Positions 9,384 to 19,188 of a stretch of DNA of 50,163 bases are shown one piece after another. The number at the start of each line of letters is the position of its first letter. Position 1 is the first letter of the stretch. The notes below the pieces were generated by a model. The model was not told where the DNA came from. It made no database searches and saw only the letters and a program-made list of their open reading frames with translations. Source of the DNA: a bacterium (GTDB lineage: Bacteria; Patescibacteriota; Andersenbacteria; UBA10190); NCBI GenBank assembly GCA_027624555.1, contig JAQBWN010000003.1:1-50163 (forward strand), written 5' to 3'. Position numbers and translations under genes: made by a program.

Positions 9384-9411
9384 AGATAGAACATCTCTCC
9401 AAAAAACGCAA
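9383..9411 (-). promoter_or_regulatory. Candidate promoter of rplC operon, TTGCGT-17-TATCTT
   Basis: Minus-strand -35 at 9411..9406 and -10 at 9388..9383, 17-nt spacer; followed by 5' leader hairpin. Confidence 0.5.
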
Positions 9412-9446
9412 ATAAATACTGGGGATTATTCGCATATATTATCGTT

Positions 9447-9476
9447 GTCATCCCGGGCCACGACCCGAGATCCACG
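9447..9476. repeat. Palindromic REP-like element GTCATCCCGGGCCACGACCCGAGATCCACG
   Basis: Inverted repeat; related copy at 26171-26198. Confidence 0.55.
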
Positions 9477-9514
9477 TCCGCCCGCTGAATTGACTGGTCG
9501 ATTTGTAAAATGGA

Positions 9515-9546
9515 TAAAAAAAACCGGGATCTTGGTAGAAACCCGG
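9515..9546 (-). terminator. Intrinsic terminator CCGGG...CCCGG-TTTTTTTT
   Basis: Stem with 8-T tract on minus strand, about 30 nt after the 35-aa ORF. Confidence 0.75.
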
Positions 9547-9575
9547 CGTCCGACTACTGCGCTCTTTAGATTGAA

Positions 9576-9683
9576 CTAACTATAATGATTCCACCTCCAT
9601 ATATCTACCATGATTAAAACGAGCTGAAAACCCACAAGCCCTAATCCACACAACATAGGGATAATGCAACAAATTTCTAGCAT
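9576..9683 (-). CDS. Putative 35-aa membrane microprotein or leader peptide MLEICCIIPMLCGLGLVGFQLVLIMVDIWRWNHYS
   Basis: Complete ORF below the ORF-track cutoff; SD-like GAAGG upstream; promoter TTGACA-17-TACACT at 9752-9780; terminator downstream. Confidence 0.5.
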   Translation of the reverse strand: MLEICCIIPMLCGLGLVGFQLVLIMVDIWRWNHYS

Positions 9684-9751
9684 AGCTTTTTATGCCTTCT
9701 CTCTAATGTTTCAAGAACAAAACTGGTAAACCTATACCAGCCACTCTTTTG

Positions 9752-9780
9752 AGTGTACACCCTATGACCATTTCTGTCAA
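9752..9780 (-). promoter_or_regulatory. Promoter TTGACA-17-TACACT
   Basis: Consensus -35, 17-nt spacer, -10 TACACT on minus strand. Confidence 0.65.
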
Positions 9781-9806
9781 GTGCGACTTTTATAAGCGTA
9801 CAAATA

Positions 9807-9841
9807 CCAAAAAACCCCGCATATAAAGCGAGGTTTTTTGT
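9807..9841 (-). terminator. Intrinsic terminator downstream of rpsJ (CCTCGC...GCGGGG-TTTTTT)
   Basis: aaaaaaccccgcatataaagcgaggtttttt. Confidence 0.8.
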
Positions 9842-9856
9842 CGTAGGCCGTAGCCG

Positions 9857-9898
9857 TAAGCTAATGCAGCTAACGAAGCTATAAGCTAATGAAGCTAG
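9857..9898. repeat. AGCT-phased ~9-bp repeat array (single arm) at rpsJ 3' end
   Basis: agctaatgcagctaacgaagctataagctaatgaagct. Confidence 0.85.
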
Positions 9899-10245
9899 TT
9901 AGATCGTCTTCATCGAAACATCCACACCTGCAGGAAGATTCAAACTCATAAGAGTGTCTATTGTGCGAGGGGTTGATTCAATGATATCGATCAAGCGTTT
10001 GTGTACGCGGATTTCGTACTGGTCTCGTGCATTTTTATGCACAAACGTAGAACGGTTCACCGTGTACTTTTTCTTGCTCGTAGGCAACGGAGTCGGGCCG
10101 GCAACTTTTGCGCCTTCCCGCTCTACCGCTTCCATAATTTGCTTCGCAGACTGATCGATCAATTTATGATCGTACGCCTTCAGCTTGATGCGAATACGAG
10201 GTGGCACTACCTCTGGAGCTGCTTCTGATTGTACAGTATCAGACA

Positions 10246-10246
<1 letters not shown>
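9899..10246 (-). CDS. rpsJ: 30S ribosomal protein S10
   Basis: [70 protein letters not shown]. Confidence 0.97.
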
Positions 10247-11442
<1,196 letters not shown>

Positions 11443-11561
11443 AGCGTGTAAAAATATAAAAAATAATAAAATGCCTCACTTGGCGTTTTACCCAGCTCGT
11501 AAAAACGAACCGCCTCAAGGTCTGTATATTTGTAACAGATACTTGTTTAGAAGTCAAAAAA

Positions 11562-11597
11562 AGCCGAGACCTACACATATTGTGTAGTATCTCGGCT
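11562..11597 (-). terminator. Intrinsic terminator of the 264-aa gene
   Basis: AGCCGAGATACTACACA...TGTGTAGGTCTCGGCT-TTTTTT on minus strand. Confidence 0.85.
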
Positions 11598-11627
11598 GGG
11601 GTGGATTCTCGTTGATCCTGGAATGAA

Positions 11628-12422
11628 CTAATCCGGAAGGGTAAGCAGGTGATCGTAGAGATCTTTCGCGACTCGCAGAAAGTTATCTGGTTCCGCCACT
11701 ACGTACTTATCACACAGCTCGTTAGCTTTCTTGTTTTGCCCTACACGCGTATGCGTAGCAAGAAAACCAAGTATCCGTTCCGCGTTTTTTTTAACTTCTG
11801 GCTCGTGCTCTTGGAGTAATACTCCAAATTTAATTAGCCTCGCCCATTGATACACGGCGGGCAATATTTCCAGACAGCAGGGCAGGGTTGCAGCAACGCT
11901 ATAAGGAAACGTATAAAAGGATTGACGCACCTCCTGAGTACGGCTCGCAACAGTTGCCGACCCTATTTCATGAAACTTGGGCAATGCGTATTGCTGTGCA
12001 TCAAACTCCAGCGGTGCAGACAGAAATTCTGCAACATCTTGCATTAGCTTGTTTGGAACCGTCTGCAGTATTTGCAACCGTTCATGCACATACCTTTTCC
12101 AATACGTGCTCACCAATGATTGGTGCGCATGCCGTAACTCATGGATAAAAATGAACTTTTGACGAACATGTTCCTTGCTGAAGAACTTTTCAGTCAAGAC
12201 CACGTGTGCAAAAGGTGACGTAGAAAATCCGGCACTTGCTCCATTTTTATCAGAGAAACGTTTGCGAATCGTTGCACTCGCTAATGTTGCATCGTGAGCT
12301 TGAAACTGCAACCGCGGCAAATCATTTTCACTGACTGCCAGATCAATACTTGCATCAACGATGAGTTCATTTACGTCTTCCCTTCGAGAAGGCAAGGCAA
12401 TAATAGACAAATATTCACTCAT
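11628..12422 (-). CDS. Uncharacterised protein with HExxH motif (candidate metallopeptidase)
   Basis: FIFIHELRHAHQ (HExxH) followed by APLEFDAQQYA; SD AGGGAACAGGA; own terminator. Confidence 0.6.
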   Translation of the reverse strand: MSEYLSIIALPSRREDVNELIVDASIDLAVSENDLPRLQFQAHDATLASATIRKRFSDKNGASAGFSTSPFAHVVLTEKFFSKEHVRQKFIFIHELRHAHQSLVSTYWKRYVHERLQILQTVPNKLMQDVAEFLSAPLEFDAQQYALPKFHEIGSATVASRTQEVRQSFYTFPYSVAATLPCCLEILPAVYQWARLIKFGVLLQEHEPEVKKNAERILGFLATHTRVGQNKKANELCDKYVVAEPDNFLRVAKDLYDHLLTLPD

Positions 12423-12501
12423 TTTCCTGTTCCCTTTTGCGATAGGTTAAAGATCAATCCAAATGTAGACTGACACTATACTTACTACACTCTTGATATT
12501 T

Positions 12502-12546
12502 TGTCAATAATCATTATTTGACAGTTTATTATTCATGGTTTATCAT
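12502..12546. promoter_or_regulatory. Divergent promoters with -35 boxes in an inverted repeat TGTCAATAATCATTATTTGACA
   Basis: Plus: TTGACA(12518-12523)-17-TATCAT(12541-12546). Minus: TTGACA(12507-12502)-17-TAAGTA(12484-12479). Confidence 0.6.
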
Positions 12547-12603
12547 GCAATTTAGAAATTCATATCAAAACAAATTGAACATTACAATTAAAGGGGTTAT
12601 GAA

Positions 12604-12927
12604 ATGTCTCATAAATCGCATCGGTCGGGTGGTAAGATTAGCGGAAACCACACGACCCTGATTCCAACCGCAGGAATTCTCGTCGATATAGCAGTACTAG
12701 ACGAAGAGGTAACCAAAGTCCATCTGGGTCATATTAGTCCTAAGTTGTCCCCGATTCATGGCTTGGTTCGAGTGAAGTTTAAGTTTGATCTAGGAAGTCT
12801 GCTGTTACTAGTGCGTTGCAACACCTCAGCCCAAGAAATTCGTATTTATACAAACGACGTATTAAAAACTCAACACAACCTTGCAAGGTCAGCACGAGAT
12901 AACAAAATCGGTATCTCGTTCAAATAA
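12604..12927 (+). CDS. Small uncharacterised protein, possibly DUF2103-like
   Basis: SHRSGGKISGNHTTLIPTAG...VTKVHLGHI...LLLLVRCNTSAQEIRIYT; SD AAAGGGG upstream; family assignment is from memory and tentative. Confidence 0.55.
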   Translation: MSHKSHRSGGKISGNHTTLIPTAGILVDIAVLDEEVTKVHLGHISPKLSPIHGLVRVKFKFDLGSLLLLVRCNTSAQEIRIYTNDVLKTQHNLARSARDNKIGISFK

Positions 12928-12953
12928 AAGAAGCTACTCAAAAACCAACATTT

Positions 12954-12997
12954 ACTCCTGAAGCAACCACAATGGTTTGTATAGGGAGTTTTTATTT
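12954..12997 (+). terminator. Intrinsic terminator
   Basis: ACTCC...AACCA/TGGTT...GGAGT followed by TTTTATTTT. Confidence 0.6.
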
Positions 12998-13016
12998 TAC
13001 CAAAAAACCAATCCAG

Positions 13017-13487
13017 CTACCGCGCTTTTTCCAGTTTTGTTATTCTCTCACCATGGTTATATACTTCAAATTCCAAGTTCTTAACTTTGCGCAACTCAGT
13101 CGTGAGAGAGCTTACTGAATCGGTATTAACTTCAATTTTCTTTTCTAGCCGCTCATTCGTTTCCCGCTGTTCTTTTCGAAATTCATCAAACTCGTATCTG
13201 AGTCCACCAACGTTTTTTTCGATACCGCTAACTTGTTCTCGCAGACCACCAACTTGTTTCTCAAGTCCATTAGCTTGTACCTGTAAACCACCAACTTGTT
13301 TTTCTAGTCCACCAACCCGTTTTGTTAAGCCCCCAACTTGTGTTTTAACACCTTTTATTTCCTTCTTCTGCTCCTGCAACTCTTTAAACATTTTACCAAA
13401 AAAATCTTTGATCATTTCCATGCCTTCAGTCCATTGAGATTGGGTTACGAACGAGTCAGTTGCAGAAGTTTTTTTATTCTTTGCCAT
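13017..13487 (-). CDS. Coiled-coil protein with V-G-G-L heptad repeats
   Basis: Repeated (VGGLxxQ)n; TATACT 8 nt before ATG at 13487. Confidence 0.7.
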   Translation of the reverse strand: MAKNKKTSATDSFVTQSQWTEGMEMIKDFFGKMFKELQEQKKEIKGVKTQVGGLTKRVGGLEKQVGGLQVQANGLEKQVGGLREQVSGIEKNVGGLRYEFDEFRKEQRETNERLEKKIEVNTDSVSSLTTELRKVKNLEFEVYNHGERITKLEKAR

Positions 13488-13525
13488 GTACAAAAAGTAT
13501 ACTTCTTTTTTCAGAGGCTCGCACT

Positions 13526-13972
13526 TTAATCCTGCAAATCTGGCGCAAGGTCTCCTTTTAGTGGTTCAAAACGGATACGAGAATCGTGAGCAGCTTCGGG
13601 ATTTTCTGAAATTTTGGGAGTAAATAACATATCATCATCTAACGATACTGTTACATCATCTAGTGCTTCCTCTTCTTCTAATTCTTGTTTCAGTGCATAC
13701 GCAAGCGCAATGTCGCGATTTATTCTATCTAGCACATCGTCTTGCAATGAAATATCTATATGTTTTCGAATGGCGCGAGATACTGATTCTGCTTGCGGAA
13801 GTGTTAACTGCTGTTCTTGCGACTTTACTTGCTGCCCTTCAAATGCTTCTTTAGAAGCGAGCACAAACTGATTTCCATCTTCGTCGGTAAACGAAAACGT
13901 TCCGCCTAAATCTTGTAATACATGCAAAATTGGTTGGAGTGTTTCTTTCAGTGGTTTTTGTTCGTGGTGCAT
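13526..13972 (-). CDS. Hypothetical acidic protein
   Basis: 148-aa ORF, GGTFSFTDEDGNQFVLASKEAFEG; TATATT 8 nt before ATG. Confidence 0.6.
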   Translation of the reverse strand: MHHEQKPLKETLQPILHVLQDLGGTFSFTDEDGNQFVLASKEAFEGQQVKSQEQQLTLPQAESVSRAIRKHIDISLQDDVLDRINRDIALAYALKQELEEEEALDDVTVSLDDDMLFTPKISENPEAAHDSRIRFEPLKGDLAPDLQD

Positions 13973-14011
13973 GTATTAAAAATATATCGAGAAATAAAAA
14001 TGCGCAAACGT

Positions 14012-14145
14012 TTTCCCCTCTTTACGAAGGAGGGGTTAGGGGAGGTTAGGTGAGAACGCGAACGCGCTTCTCCCACACCAGCCCTCACCCACCCGCCTGT
14101 TGGCGAGGTGCCCTCTCCCCCATATGGGTAGAGGGGAGCGACGTT
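14012..14145. repeat. G/C-rich palindromic repeats (CCCCTC...GAGGGG; CTCTCCCCCATATGGGTAGAGGGG)
   Basis: Two hairpins; same type as the insert in rplD (8599-8645). Confidence 0.55.
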
Positions 14146-14151
14146 TCACCA

Positions 14152-14197
14152 AAAGCTAATGAAGCTAAGGCAGCTAACGAAGCTAGTGAAGCTAATT
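14152..14197. repeat. AGCT-phased repeat array (single arm) at fusA 3' end
   Basis: agctaatgaagctaaggcagctaacgaagctagtgaagctaa. Confidence 0.85.
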
Positions 14198-16290
14198 TAT
14201 TTCTTCGCCGCAGTGCCTACAATTGCTTCTTGAACGTTTCTTGGAACTTCTTGGTAGTGGTCAAAATGCATGGAGTAATTTGCTCGCCCCTGGCTCATCG
14301 AACGAATTTGCGTAGCGTATCCAAACATTTCTCCAAGTGGCACCGTTGCGTCTATCACTTTTAAATTTATTCGGTCATTGATTGCAAGAATTTGTCCTCG
14401 ACGAGAATTTAAGTCGCCCACTACGTCTCCCATATAGTTTTCTGGGGTAATGACTTCTACTTTCATAATCGGCTCAAGAAGAACAGGGTCTGCGGCGCGC
14501 ATACCATCTCGAAACGCCATAGCTCCGGCAATTTTAAAGGCAATTTCAGAGGAATCTACATCATGGTAGCTTCCATCAAACGCAGTAGCTTTAATATCAA
14601 CAACAGGGAACCCTGCAAGTACTCCATTTTTCGAAGCTTCTTCTACACCCTTTCCGATTGCAGGAAGATACTCTTGTGGAATAACTCCACCCTTAATTGC
14701 TTGTTCATATTCAACGCCAGCTCCGCGCTCTTGTGGCTCCAAGCGAATCCATACATGGCCGTACTGCCCACGTCCTCCCGATTGCTTGATATACTTTCCT
14801 TCTGCTTCCACTGTTTTGCGAATGGTTTCTTTGTATGCAACTTGTGGCTTTCCGACGTTCACTTCCACTCCAAATTCTCGTTTCATACGATCCACAATAA
14901 TTTCCAAGTGGAGTTCTCCCATTCCTTCTATAATCATCTGCATTGTTTCTGTATCCGTATGTGCTCGAAGCGTAGGGTCTTCTCCAATAAGAGCCTTCAG
15001 TGCCATTCCCATCTTTTCTTGGTCAGCTTTCGATTTTGGTTCAATCGCAAGCGAAATAACAGGCTCATGACCTATGATGCGTTCCAAAATAATTGGACTA
15101 TCTTCTGCACAAAGCGTATCGCCCGTAGTAGTTGCCTTCATTCCGACCAAGGCGCCAATTCCTCCAGCAGAAATTTCTCCTACTTCTTCCCTATCGTTTG
15201 CATACATGCGAAGTATTCGGCTTATACGTTCTCGTTTTCCAGTTGAAGAATTTAACACATACGAACCGGCTGTTAACTTCCCTGAATACACTCGGAAGAA
15301 TGTGAGCTGACCAACATACGGATCTGTAGCAATTTTGAACGCGAGCGCAGCAAACGGTTCAGAATCTAACGGTTTTCGAGTTAGAATTTTTTCTGGGTTA
15401 TCCACATCTATTCCTTCAATAGCTGGTACGTCTGCGGGGGAAGGTAAATAGTCCACTACTGCATCAAGCATTTTCTGCACTCCTTTATTCTTGAGCGCAG
15501 TTCCGCACAAGACGGGCACAATAAGCCCTGCAACTACACCTTTGCGAAGCGCAGCGTTTAATTCATCAACGGAAATATCTTTTCCTTCTAAATACTTTTC
15601 CGTAAGCGCGTCATCGAGCCCTGCGATTTTTTCTACCATTTCTGCGCGGTGCATTTTTGCTTCTTCTACTAATTCCGCCGGAATTTCTTTTTTCTCAATT
15701 TGAATTCCCATTTCACCTTCAAAATACCACGCTTGCTCGGTTAACAAATCAATAATACCTCCAAAGTTTTCTTCCTCCCCAATGGGGAGTGTTAATACAA
15801 CGGTGTTTTTTGTAAGACGTTCGTGAATAGAATCTAATACTTTCCAGAAGTTTGCACCTGTTCTATCTAATTTATTCACGAAACATAACCGAGGCACTTT
15901 ATGCACATCTGCTTGACGCCATACGGTCTCAGATTGTGGTTCTACTCCTGCAACACCATCAAACACCACCACTGCTCCGTCGAGTACGCGAAGACTTCGT
16001 TCTACTTCAACAGTAAAATCTACGTGACCAGGTGTGTCGATAAGATTGAGACGATAATCGCGCCAAAAGGCCGTTGTTGTTGCAGAAGTAATCGTAATAC
16101 CACGCTCTCGCTCCTGTTCCATCCAGTCCATAACAGTATCCCCTTCATGCACTTCCCCAATTTTATGGGTAAGACCAGTATAAAAAAGCACGCGTTCAGA
16201 AACCGTAGTTTTTCCTGCGTCAATATGAGCAATAATTCCAAAATTGCGAACCTTATCAATAGTAACCTGCGGAAATTGCTTCGTTGCCAT
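14197..16290 (-). CDS. fusA: Elongation factor G
   Basis: [53 protein letters not shown]. Confidence 0.99.
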   Translation of the reverse strand: MATKQFPQVTIDKVRNFGIIAHIDAGKTTVSERVLFYTGLTHKIGEVHEGDTVMDWMEQERERGITITSATTTAFWRDYRLNLIDTPGHVDFTVEVERSLRVLDGAVVVFDGVAGVEPQSETVWRQADVHKVPRLCFVNKLDRTGANFWKVLDSIHERLTKNTVVLTLPIGEEENFGGIIDLLTEQAWYFEGEMGIQIEKKEIPAELVEEAKMHRAEMVEKIAGLDDALTEKYLEGKDISVDELNAALRKGVVAGLIVPVLCGTALKNKGVQKMLDAVVDYLPSPADVPAIEGIDVDNPEKILTRKPLDSEPFAALAFKIATDPYVGQLTFFRVYSGKLTAGSYVLNSSTGKRERISRILRMYANDREEVGEISAGGIGALVGMKATTTGDTLCAEDSPIILERIIGHEPVISLAIEPKSKADQEKMGMALKALIGEDPTLRAHTDTETMQMIIEGMGELHLEIIVDRMKREFGVEVNVGKPQVAYKETIRKTVEAEGKYIKQSGGRGQYGHVWIRLEPQERGAGVEYEQAIKGGVIPQEYLPAIGKGVEEASKNGVLAGFPVVDIKATAFDGSYHDVDSSEIAFKIAGAMAFRDGMRAADPVLLEPIMKVEVITPENYMGDVVGDLNSRRGQILAINDRINLKVIDATVPLGEMFGYATQIRSMSQGRANYSMHFDHYQEVPRNVQEAIVGTAAKK

Positions 16291-16303
16291 ATTAGTCAGG
16301 CTC

Positions 16304-16780
16304 CTACCGTGCGAAATGAGAGAACGCGCGGTTTGCTTCTGCCATGCGATGCATGTCTTCCCGCTTTTTCATTGCTCCGCCCGTTTTTTGAGATGCCTCT
16401 ACGAGTTCAGCAGCCAGCTTCTCAGCCATAGATCTGCCACCTCGGCTTCTTGCAGCATCACGGAGCCAACGCATAGAAAGCGTATCGCGTCTCGCAGGGC
16501 GCACCTCTTGTGCTATTTGATAATTTGCGCCACCTACTCTGCGCGCCTTTACCTCGAGTACTGGGGCAACATTTTTCAGCGCAGTATCAAATACCATGAG
16601 CGGATCGTTTTTTGTTGTATTTGAAATGATTTCCAACGCTTCATATATAATGCGCTGAGAAACACTCTTTTTGCCGTCATACATCATATAATTAATAAAT
16701 TTTGACAGCGCCATATTCCCGAATTTTGGATCAGGTTTTAAATATTTCTTATTCTTATATACTCGTTTTTTTCGTGGCAT
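16304..16780 (-). CDS. rpsG: 30S ribosomal protein S7
   Basis: [22 protein letters not shown]...[15 protein letters not shown]...[27 protein letters not shown]. Confidence 0.97.
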   Translation of the reverse strand: MPRKKRVYKNKKYLKPDPKFGNMALSKFINYMMYDGKKSVSQRIIYEALEIISNTTKNDPLMVFDTALKNVAPVLEVKARRVGGANYQIAQEVRPARRDTLSMRWLRDAARSRGGRSMAEKLAAELVEASQKTGGAMKKREDMHRMAEANRAFSHFAR

Positions 16781-16788
16781 AAATAGTG

Positions 16789-17211
16789 TTATTCGGATTT
16801 AGGTTTCTTTGCTCCGTATCTGCTTCGTCCTCGTCTGCGAGCCTCTACTCCAACCGTGTCGAGTACTCCTCGCACTACGGTATATCGAACTCCAGGTAAG
16901 TCTTTCTTTCTTCCTCCTCGAATTACAACTATAGAATGCTCTTGCAAGTTGTGGCCTTCACCGGGAATAAACGCGGTTACTTCCATTCCATTCGTTAAAC
17001 GAACTCGCGCAACTTTTCGAAGTGCAGAGTTTGGCTTCTTAGGAGTCATTATTTTTACCTGTAAGCAAACTCCACGCTTAAATGGGCTACCCTTCTTAAA
17101 CGTAGTAGGACGGTCCGTTAACACGTTAAAGCCTTTCAAGAGCGCGGGAGCTTTTGACTTCTTTGTCTTCCATTGTCGTCGTTTGCGGACAAGCTGGTTA
17201 ATCGTTGGCAT
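16789..17211 (-). CDS. rpsL: 30S ribosomal protein S12
   Basis: [12 protein letters not shown]...[18 protein letters not shown]...[32 protein letters not shown]. Confidence 0.98.
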   Translation of the reverse strand: MPTINQLVRKRRQWKTKKSKAPALLKGFNVLTDRPTTFKKGSPFKRGVCLQVKIMTPKKPNSALRKVARVRLTNGMEVTAFIPGEGHNLQEHSIVVIRGGRKKDLPGVRYTVVRGVLDTVGVEARRRGRSRYGAKKPKSE

Positions 17212-17217
17212 TTATGT

Positions 17218-17246
17218 ACTATAGATAAGCCGACAAAAAAAGTCAA
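17218..17246 (-). promoter_or_regulatory. rpsL (str operon) promoter, TTGACT-17-TATAGT, -10 ends 6 nt before ATG
   Basis: TTGACTTTTTTTGTCGGCTTATCTATAGTacataaATG read on minus strand. Confidence 0.75.
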
Positions 17247-17905
17247 AGCAGGTTTATTAGTTCAGAAACGGAAACTCCCATCATAATGCTCGTAAGGGTA
17301 ATTGCGGGTAAAAATACTGCATTAGTCAGGAACCCCGGAAAAAAAATAATAACACCAAACACGACAAACATCCCATATCTCTCAAGCATAGCAATAATGT
17401 CAGGTCGTTTTTCTAAAAAAATAAAGAGAATTTTAGAACCGTCAAGGGGGGGAATGGGCAAAAGGTTAAAAAGCATCAAAAAGGTATTTGTAAGCCCTAT
17501 TATAAGAAAAAGATATGGCAACGCAGTATTGGGAGAAGAAATGCGAAATAATGCTCCGCAGATGATTAATATAAGAAAATTTGCCGCCGGACCAGCTAAC
17601 GCAACGAGGAGTGGGCCATATTTTCCATACTTCAAATTATAGTAATTCACAGGTACCGGCTTTGCCCAGCCAAATAACACACCCGCCTGGGTTATAAGAA
17701 GAATTCCAGGAATAATAATAGTTCCCCATAAATCAATGTGCTTTATAGGATTTAGGGATAATCTGCCCGCATATTTTGCTGTTGGGTCCCCCAACCAATT
17801 CGCCACGTATCCATGAGAAACTTCATGAAAAACAACGGCAATACCGATCGCCAGTATAGACGTAAGTAACGAAAGCCCCTCCGGAGCAGCTAATATACTA
17901 AACAT
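17243..17905 (-). CDS. Site-2 protease family (M50) membrane metalloprotease
   Basis: VVFHEVSHGYVANWLGDPTAKYAGRLSLNPIKHIDLWGTIIIPG; LPIPPLDGSKI; extended -10 TGCTAAAAT 6 nt before ATG. Confidence 0.9.
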   Translation of the reverse strand: MFSILAAPEGLSLLTSILAIGIAVVFHEVSHGYVANWLGDPTAKYAGRLSLNPIKHIDLWGTIIIPGILLITQAGVLFGWAKPVPVNYYNLKYGKYGPLLVALAGPAANFLILIICGALFRISSPNTALPYLFLIIGLTNTFLMLFNLLPIPPLDGSKILFIFLEKRPDIIAMLERYGMFVVFGVIIFFPGFLTNAVFLPAITLTSIMMGVSVSELINLL

Positions 17906-17948
17906 ATTTGCATTTTAGCATGATAGCTTCTATAGTAAAACCTATTCT

Positions 17949-18140
17949 ATGGCACGTATATGCGACATCTGCAAAAAGGGTAAAACAATGGGCAACATGA
18001 AGAAACTGTTGCGCGGTCATTATAATATAACCGGCAGACGGTCATTTAAGCCAAACTTGCAGTCTATCAAGCACGAAGGCAATCGCGTCCTTGCTTGCGT
18101 AAGATGCATCCGTACAAAGTCCAAAAACGCAGCCGTATAA
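17949..18140 (+). CDS. rpmB: 50S ribosomal protein L28
   Basis: MARICDICKKGKTMGN...ITGRRSFKPNLQSIKHEGNRVLACVRCIRTKSK. Confidence 0.85.
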   Translation: MARICDICKKGKTMGNMKKLLRGHYNITGRRSFKPNLQSIKHEGNRVLACVRCIRTKSKNAAV

Positions 18141-18149
18141 AAAGAAAAA

Positions 18150-18180
18150 GAGCGAAGCAAGATTAAATCTTACTTCGCTC
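18150..18180 (-). terminator. Intrinsic terminator of the minus-strand small gene
   Basis: GAGCGAAG...CTTCGCTC-TTTTTC on minus strand. Confidence 0.65.
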
Positions 18181-18208
18181 GGAATAACGCTTGAATGATG
18201 TAAATGTG

Positions 18209-18394
18209 CTATCTGGGCTTTTCAGACCGCGCGTCCGTACGTCTACCCGTAGTCCACTGGATCGGCGGCAGCTGGCGCGCTTCATCCTGTTTTCGCTGAT
18301 TTTCTTCTTCTCTACGCAGAGCTGCAACCCTTTGACTTTGCGCAACGCGCTGCAAGTTGGCCAATACCCTTGTTGAATGTGCCGACATCTTCAA
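18209..18394 (-). CDS. Small basic hypothetical protein (61 aa)
   Basis: Promoter CTGACA(18480-18475)-16-TATAAT(18458-18453), SD GAGGGG, downstream terminator. Confidence 0.5.
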   Translation of the reverse strand: MKMSAHSTRVLANLQRVAQSQRVAALRREEENQRKQDEARQLPPIQWTTGRRTDARSEKPR

Positions 18395-18528
18395 AACCCC
18401 TCTTAGGTTCTATCAAAATTAGAGAAGAGACCCTTTCTCTACTCTGATAAGCATTATACTCCTATTTTTAACTTTGTCAGCTATTTCTGACAAAATGCAC
18501 TGTTAGTCTTTTGGTATACTATACAGCC

Positions 18529-19188
18529 ATGGATACTACAGCAAATTCTCAACAAGAACGAAAACAACGAGCAGAAATTATCCACAAAGAACTGGAACGC
18601 CTATTTCCTGGTGAGCTTGCTACGCCACTACACTACGAAACTGACTTTCAACTTTTGGTTGCTGTTATTCTTTCTGCACAATGCACAGATGACAGGGTAA
18701 ATATTGTTACGAAAGATTTGTTTCAGAAATATACATCTTTAGATAGCTTTGCGCATGCAAATGCTCATGATTTAGAACGAGCAATATTCTCAACGGGCTT
18801 TTACCGAAACAAAGCAATGGCAATTATTGATAGTGCTGTAATTATTCAGGAAAAATATAAGTCTAAAGTTCCCGGAACCATGCAAGAATTACTGCAATTG
18901 CCGGGAGTTGGCAGAAAAACCGCAAACGTCATACTTGGGCATTTATTTAAGAAAGTGGAAGGAATTGCAGTAGATACACATGTTATTCGATTATCAAATA
19001 AATTTGGCCTCACGGAATCCAAAAATCCAAATACTATTGAAAAAGATTTGTGTGAAATCTTGCCTCAAGAGCACTGGTGGAATTTTTCGTATCGCTTAAA
19101 AGCATATGGCAGAAAATACAGCCCAGCATGGAAAAAGCATGACCAGGACGACCCGGTGAGCGTTGCGCTACTCCAATATTCCGTCTAA
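18529..19188 (+). CDS. nth: Endonuclease III-like DNA glycosylase lacking the C-terminal Fe-S cluster
   Basis: LLVAVILSAQCTDDRVN...LPGVGRKTANVIL...VDTHVIRLSNKFGL; no Cys cluster at C-terminus; start MDTTANSQ chosen. Confidence 0.88.
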   Translation: MDTTANSQQERKQRAEIIHKELERLFPGELATPLHYETDFQLLVAVILSAQCTDDRVNIVTKDLFQKYTSLDSFAHANAHDLERAIFSTGFYRNKAMAIIDSAVIIQEKYKSKVPGTMQELLQLPGVGRKTANVILGHLFKKVEGIAVDTHVIRLSNKFGLTESKNPNTIEKDLCEILPQEHWWNFSYRLKAYGRKYSPAWKKHDQDDPVSVALLQYSV

